A program made the translations under genes and the position numbers. Under the pieces are notes generated by a model. The model had not been told where the DNA came from, did no database searches, and was given only the letters and a program-made list of their open reading frames with translations. Positions 31,751 through 34,808 of a stretch of 34,808 nucleotides of DNA are shown piece after piece. Source of the DNA: Oscillospiraceae bacterium (GTDB lineage: Bacteria; Bacillota; Clostridia; Oscillospirales; CAG-272); contig SVSQ01000014.1 of assembly GCA_015064245.1 (NCBI GenBank), forward strand, positions 1 to 34,808, given 5' to 3'. Every line of letters starts with the position of its first letter. The first letter of the stretch is position 1.

Positions 31751-31775
31751 GCTTTCCTTTCAAAAAGCGACCGTT
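31751..31775 (-). repeat. Fragment of the mosaic multi-hairpin repeat (copy H)
   Basis: On the minus strand ACGGTCGCTTTTTGAAAGGAAAGC matches only the first module of copies C, D and F. The rest of the element is absent. Confidence 0.55.
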
Positions 31776-31823
31776 CTCCTTTTAGAACATAATGTAAACT
31801 TTTTGGAATTTTATAATTAAGGG

Positions 31824-31852
31824 TTGACTTTAATATGAAAAAGGTATAAAAT
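31824..31852 (+). promoter_or_regulatory. Sigma-A promoter of rny
   Basis: TTGACT (31824-31829), a 17-base spacer and TAAAAT (31847-31852) in the context GGTATAAAATATAA. The leader is about 90 bases with no structure I recognise. Confidence 0.8.
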
Positions 31853-31948
31853 ATAAATTGTGTAATTGTTAAGTCATTTATAAATATACTCATTTATTGT
31901 GATTTTGCAGATAAACATAATACAAAAAACAACAAACAGGAGGACACT

Positions 31949-33505
31949 ATGCCGACACCGGTAATTATCGTAATTTCAGTACTGGTATCTCTGATAGTAT
32001 TCGGTCCCATAGGATTCTTCCTCGGATTCATCCAGCGTAAGAAGATCGCGGAAGCAAAGATAGGCTCCGCTGAGCTTGAAGCAACAAGAATAGTTGACGA
32101 AGCAGTCAAAGAAGCTGAAAGAAGCAAAAAGACGGCGGTACTGGAAGCCAAGGAACAGATCCTTAAGGAAAAGAACGAAACAGAAAGAGAACTTAAAGAG
32201 CACCGCGCGGAGATCACCCGCCAGGAGCACAGAATCGTAGCCAAGGAAGAGGCGCTCGACAAGAAGAGCGAGAACCTGGACCGCAAGAACGAACAGCTTT
32301 CCCAGAAGCTTAAAGAAGCAGACGCGCTCAAGGAAGAGATCGGAGCCGTACTTGACAAGCACATGGAGGAGCTGCAGAGAATCTCAGGCTGCACCATCGA
32401 CGAGGCAAAGGCTGAGCTGCTGGAGAGAATCGAGGCAGACGTACAGCATGACGCCGCGCTCAAGATCATTGAAATCGAATCCCGTCTCAGAGAGGACGCA
32501 GACAAGAAGGCGAAGGAGATCATCTCTCTTGCGATACAGAGATGCGCTTCCGACCACGTTTCGGAGACTACGGTTTCCACAGTCGCGCTCCCCAACGACG
32601 ACATGAAGGGACGCATAATCGGACGCGAGGGAAGAAACATCAGAGCCATCGAGCAGCTTACGGGCGTTGACCTCATCATCGACGACACCCCCGAGGCTAT
32701 CACGGTCTCCTGCTTCGATCCCATTCGCAGAGAGATCGCAAGACTTACTCTTGAAAAGCTCATCTCCGACGGACGCATCCATCCCACCCGCATCGAAGAT
32801 ACCGTTGAAAAGTCCCGCAAGGAGGTTGAGACTGAGATCAAGCAGGCGGGCGAAAGAGCCACCTTCGAGATCGGCATCCACAACATCAATCCCGAGCTTG
32901 TTAAGCTCCTCGGACGTCTTAAATACCGTACCAGCTACGGTCAGAACGTTCTTACTCACTCTCTTGAGGTCGCTTACATATCCGGCATCATCGCTGATGA
33001 GCTGGGTGTTGACAGCGTTATCGCAAAGCGCGCAGGTCTTCTCCACGATATCGGTAAGGCTCTTACCGCAGAGGTCGAAGGATCCCACGTTCAGCTTGGC
33101 GTTGACGTAGCCAAGAAGTACAAGGAGAACGCCGAGGTCCTTCACGCTATCGAAGCTCATCACGGAGACGTTGAGCCTCAGACGATCATCGCAGTTATCG
33201 TTCAGGCTGCTGACGCTATCTCCGCCGCAAGACCCGGCGCGAGACGAGAGAATCTTGAAAACTACATCAAGAGACTTCAGAAGCTCGAGGAGATCGCAAA
33301 CGAGTTCGGCGGAGTTGAAAAGTCCTACGCCGTTCAGGCGGGACGCGAGGTTCGTATCATGGTCAAGCCCGAGGAGGTCAACGACGAACAGATGGTTCTC
33401 GTTGCCCGCGATATCGTCAAGAAGATCGAAGAGAGTCTTGAGTATCCCGGTCAGATCAAGATCAACGTCATCAGAGAAAGCCGCGCTGTAGATTACGCAA
33501 AATAA
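31949..33505 (+). CDS. rny: Ribonuclease Y
   Basis: This 518-residue membrane-anchored endoribonuclease starts mRNA decay and riboswitch turnover in Firmicutes. The N-terminal helix ([23 protein letters not shown]) anchors it. A long coiled coil spans about 35-190. The KH domain contains [17 protein letters not shown]. The HD domain supplies metal ligands in [11 protein letters not shown] and [10 protein letters not shown], and HHGDVEPQ follows. The ending ESRAVDYAK is the family C-terminus. AGGAGG precedes the ATG. It has its own promoter and is followed by a strong terminator. Confidence 0.98.
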   Translation: MPTPVIIVISVLVSLIVFGPIGFFLGFIQRKKIAEAKIGSAELEATRIVDEAVKEAERSKKTAVLEAKEQILKEKNETERELKEHRAEITRQEHRIVAKEEALDKKSENLDRKNEQLSQKLKEADALKEEIGAVLDKHMEELQRISGCTIDEAKAELLERIEADVQHDAALKIIEIESRLREDADKKAKEIISLAIQRCASDHVSETTVSTVALPNDDMKGRIIGREGRNIRAIEQLTGVDLIIDDTPEAITVSCFDPIRREIARLTLEKLISDGRIHPTRIEDTVEKSRKEVETEIKQAGERATFEIGIHNINPELVKLLGRLKYRTSYGQNVLTHSLEVAYISGIIADELGVDSVIAKRAGLLHDIGKALTAEVEGSHVQLGVDVAKKYKENAEVLHAIEAHHGDVEPQTIIAVIVQAADAISAARPGARRENLENYIKRLQKLEEIANEFGGVEKSYAVQAGREVRIMVKPEEVNDEQMVLVARDIVKKIEESLEYPGQIKINVIRESRAVDYAK

Positions 33506-33532
33506 TAGATGCGAGCTTTCATAAAAAAAGAG

Positions 33533-33577
33533 AAAACGGTCGTTTTTCACGAAAAGGTGAAAAACGACCGTTTTTTT
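33533..33577 (+). terminator. Strong terminator after rny
   Basis: A 17-bp perfect stem (arm AAACGGTCGTTTTTCAC) with a GAAAAG loop, followed by TTTT. It begins ACGGTCG like the mosaic repeats, but the stem is different. Confidence 0.9.
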
Positions 33578-33609
33578 GTGACGCAGTCACGGAAAACAGC
33601 GGGAAAATA

Positions 33610-33618
33610 TGCTATAAT
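33610..33618 (+). promoter_or_regulatory. Extended -10 promoter of ccdA
   Basis: TGCTATAAT is a consensus extended -10; the -35 is weak. The leader to the ccdA start is about 135 bases, A-rich, with no riboswitch I recognise. Confidence 0.6.
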
Positions 33619-33761
33619 TATCACAGAAAACGGCAGAAGAGCAAAAAAAACGTAATCAACGTTAGCTCGGAAAGCTTTAGAAAAGAATAACAGAAGCGTA
33701 ATATATAAATTGAAAAGCGGTAGGATATATATCCGAAGCTATTTGAAAGGAGTTTTAAACA

Positions 33762-34424
33762 ATGCAATACTTAATATCATTTTTTGAAGGAATCATAACA
33801 TTTATATCGCCCTGTCTGCTTCCTATGCTGCCGATCTATATTTCCTACTTTGTGGGCGGCGGAGAACGTACAACGGCGAAGACTCTGAAAGGCGCGCTTG
33901 GATTTGTCACCGGATTTACGGTGGTATTCGTAGCGCTGGGAGCGCTTGCAGGAACTGTCGGAAGCTTTTTGAGACAGTACCAAACGGTGGTCGACATAGT
34001 ATCCGGAATTATAGTGATACTGTTCGGTCTCAGCTTCCTTGGTGTATTCAAGCTGAGCTTTTTCAAGGGAAGCAGATTTGAAGTCAAGGCGGAGAACATG
34101 GGTTTCTTTTCCGCAATGCTGTTTGGAGTGATATTCTCGATAGGATGGACACCGTGTGTCGGCGCGTTCCTCGGTTCAGCTCTGATGCTTGCGGCGCAGC
34201 AAGCTCATGCGGTGGAAGGAATGCTGATGCTACTTGCGTACTCGCTTGGACTTGGAATACCGTTCGTGTTCAGCGCGGTTTTGATAGACTATCTGAAATC
34301 AGCCTTCAACTGGATAAAGAAGCATTACAAGGTGATCAATATAGTGAGCGGCGCGTTACTGGTGCTGCTTGGAATCCTGATGGCTACAGGAACCTTCGGA
34401 CGGTTCATAGGACTGTTCGCATAA
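33762..34424 (+). CDS. ccdA: Cytochrome c biogenesis/thiol-disulfide exchange protein CcdA
   Basis: This 220-residue six-helix membrane protein is of the CcdA/DsbD-beta type. It carries electrons from cytosolic thioredoxin across the membrane to reduce an extracytoplasmic thioredoxin-like partner. The two redox cysteines lie in helices 1 and 4: FISPCLLPMLPIY and IGWTPCVGAFLG, the usual SPC and TPC contexts. GAAAGGAG precedes the ATG. The next gene begins 28 bases later and encodes an exported protein, which fits an electron donor/acceptor pair. With no cytochrome c genes in view, repair or maturation of surface proteins is the likelier role. Confidence 0.93.
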   Translation: MQYLISFFEGIITFISPCLLPMLPIYISYFVGGGERTTAKTLKGALGFVTGFTVVFVALGALAGTVGSFLRQYQTVVDIVSGIIVILFGLSFLGVFKLSFFKGSRFEVKAENMGFFSAMLFGVIFSIGWTPCVGAFLGSALMLAAQQAHAVEGMLMLLAYSLGLGIPFVFSAVLIDYLKSAFNWIKKHYKVINIVSGALLVLLGILMATGTFGRFIGLFA

Positions 34425-34452
34425 AAAATAACAGAAAGGAATTATTGTAAAT

Positions 34453-34808
34453 ATGATGAATATGAAAGGTATAAAATTGCTTGCGATCGCTCTTTCGCTT
34501 GTGCTGGTGGTGAGCGGGGCTTCAGTGGTTTACGACGTCCTTAGCAAAAACCACTCGCCCGGATCGCAGATAACGATAATCGATCCTAACGCGTCGCTTG
34601 GCGGAAACGGAGGCGGTAGCGGTGGCGGCGGACTATCGATAATAGGCGGAGGCGCAAGCCAAAACAGTAAAAACGATACTGAAGATAATACTGAAGATAA
34701 TACTGAAGATTCAGCTGTCGAAAACACGAAGAATGATGATGGCTCAAACGTTCAGCCCGATCCTCAGCCCGAGCCGGAACCCGATCCTCAGCCTGAGCCG
34801 GAACCCGA
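34453..34808 (+). CDS. Exported protein with low-complexity linker (C-terminus outside window)
   Basis: Only the first 118 codons are present. A short basic N-terminus and a hydrophobic helix (IKLLAIALSLVLVVSGASVV) give a signal peptide or membrane anchor. A glycine-rich stretch (GGNGGGSGGGG), an acidic threefold TEDN repeat and a proline-rich (PDPQPEPE) repeat follow. Such linkers usually separate an anchor from an extracellular domain. Because it follows ccdA by 28 bases, a TlpA/thioredoxin-like domain is expected beyond the window, but this is inference. The ATG pair at the start leaves the exact first codon open. The track misses it because it runs off the end. Confidence 0.7.
   Translation, partial: MMNMKGIKLLAIALSLVLVVSGASVVYDVLSKNHSPGSQITIIDPNASLGGNGGGSGGGGLSIIGGGASQNSKNDTEDNTEDNTEDSAVENTKNDDGSNVQPDPQPEPEPDPQPEPEP

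Noticed and set aside
34145-34450. 101-residue ORF in another frame of ccdA
   Set aside because: It overlaps the conserved redox helices of CcdA and has no motif of its own.

Overview
The window looks like a chromosomal segment of a Gram-positive anaerobe of the class Clostridia, most probably an uncultured gut Oscillospirales/Ruminococcaceae-type genome. Pointers are the gene families (KtrA/KtrB, RNase Y, a DnaD-domain protein beside a DnaI/DnaC-like loader, a Rex-like regulator, EpsC-type CysE, a DUF1292 protein, ComEB-type dCMP deaminase, a DUF4080-type radical SAM protein), strong AGGAGG-type ribosome sites, consensus sigma-A promoters with 17-bp spacers, and AT-rich gaps between genes of moderate GC. 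No rRNA, tRNA, prophage or CRISPR array was found. The taxonomic placement is inference.

Layout. 0.3-3.7 kb: thiI and a ktrB-ktrA potassium-uptake operon. 3.9-7.1 kb: a membrane-bound nucleotide-sugar dehydratase and a TIM-barrel epimerase. 7.7-9.3 kb: cysK and a metallo-beta-lactamase-fold hydrolase. 9.4-13.4 kb: a ROK glucokinase and a rex-like/dnaD/helicase-loader operon. 14.1-18.8 kb: isocitrate dehydrogenase, tsaD, rimI, a low-molecular-weight phosphatase and a membrane protein of unknown function. 19.0-24.5 kb: dCMP deaminase, galU, a lipoprotein, a REP-associated (RAYT-type) transposase, thiN and a heparinase II/III-family protein. 24.9-28.7 kb: cysE, cysS and glyA (serine to cysteine, Cys-tRNA and one-carbon units). 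29.4-34.8 kb: a DUF1292 protein, a structured RNA that is probably 6S RNA, a radical SAM protein, rny, ccdA and the beginning of an exported protein.

The genes are mostly ordinary housekeeping genes. The unusual content is between them. Nearly every long intergenic gap holds dispersed, hairpin-rich repeats of several unrelated kinds: (i) REP-like palindromes headed by GTAG, arranged as inverted pairs, with three units inside the RAYT-type transposase gene in frame; (ii) two miniature inverted-repeat elements with matching 12-bp ends, perfect 8-bp flanking duplications and unrelated cores, plus a truncated relative; (iii) a mosaic multi-hairpin repeat in six fuller copies and two fragments, whose stems differ in sequence but keep pairing; (iv) a 22-bp-period array of four mini-hairpins separated by TGATG between cysS and glyA; (v) an 85-bp near-identical inverted pair 15 kb apart; and (vi) a palindromic repeat between cysE and cysS. 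The best candidates for something undescribed are the covarying multi-hairpin repeat, the swappable-core miniature elements, and the transposase that hosts its own REP units.
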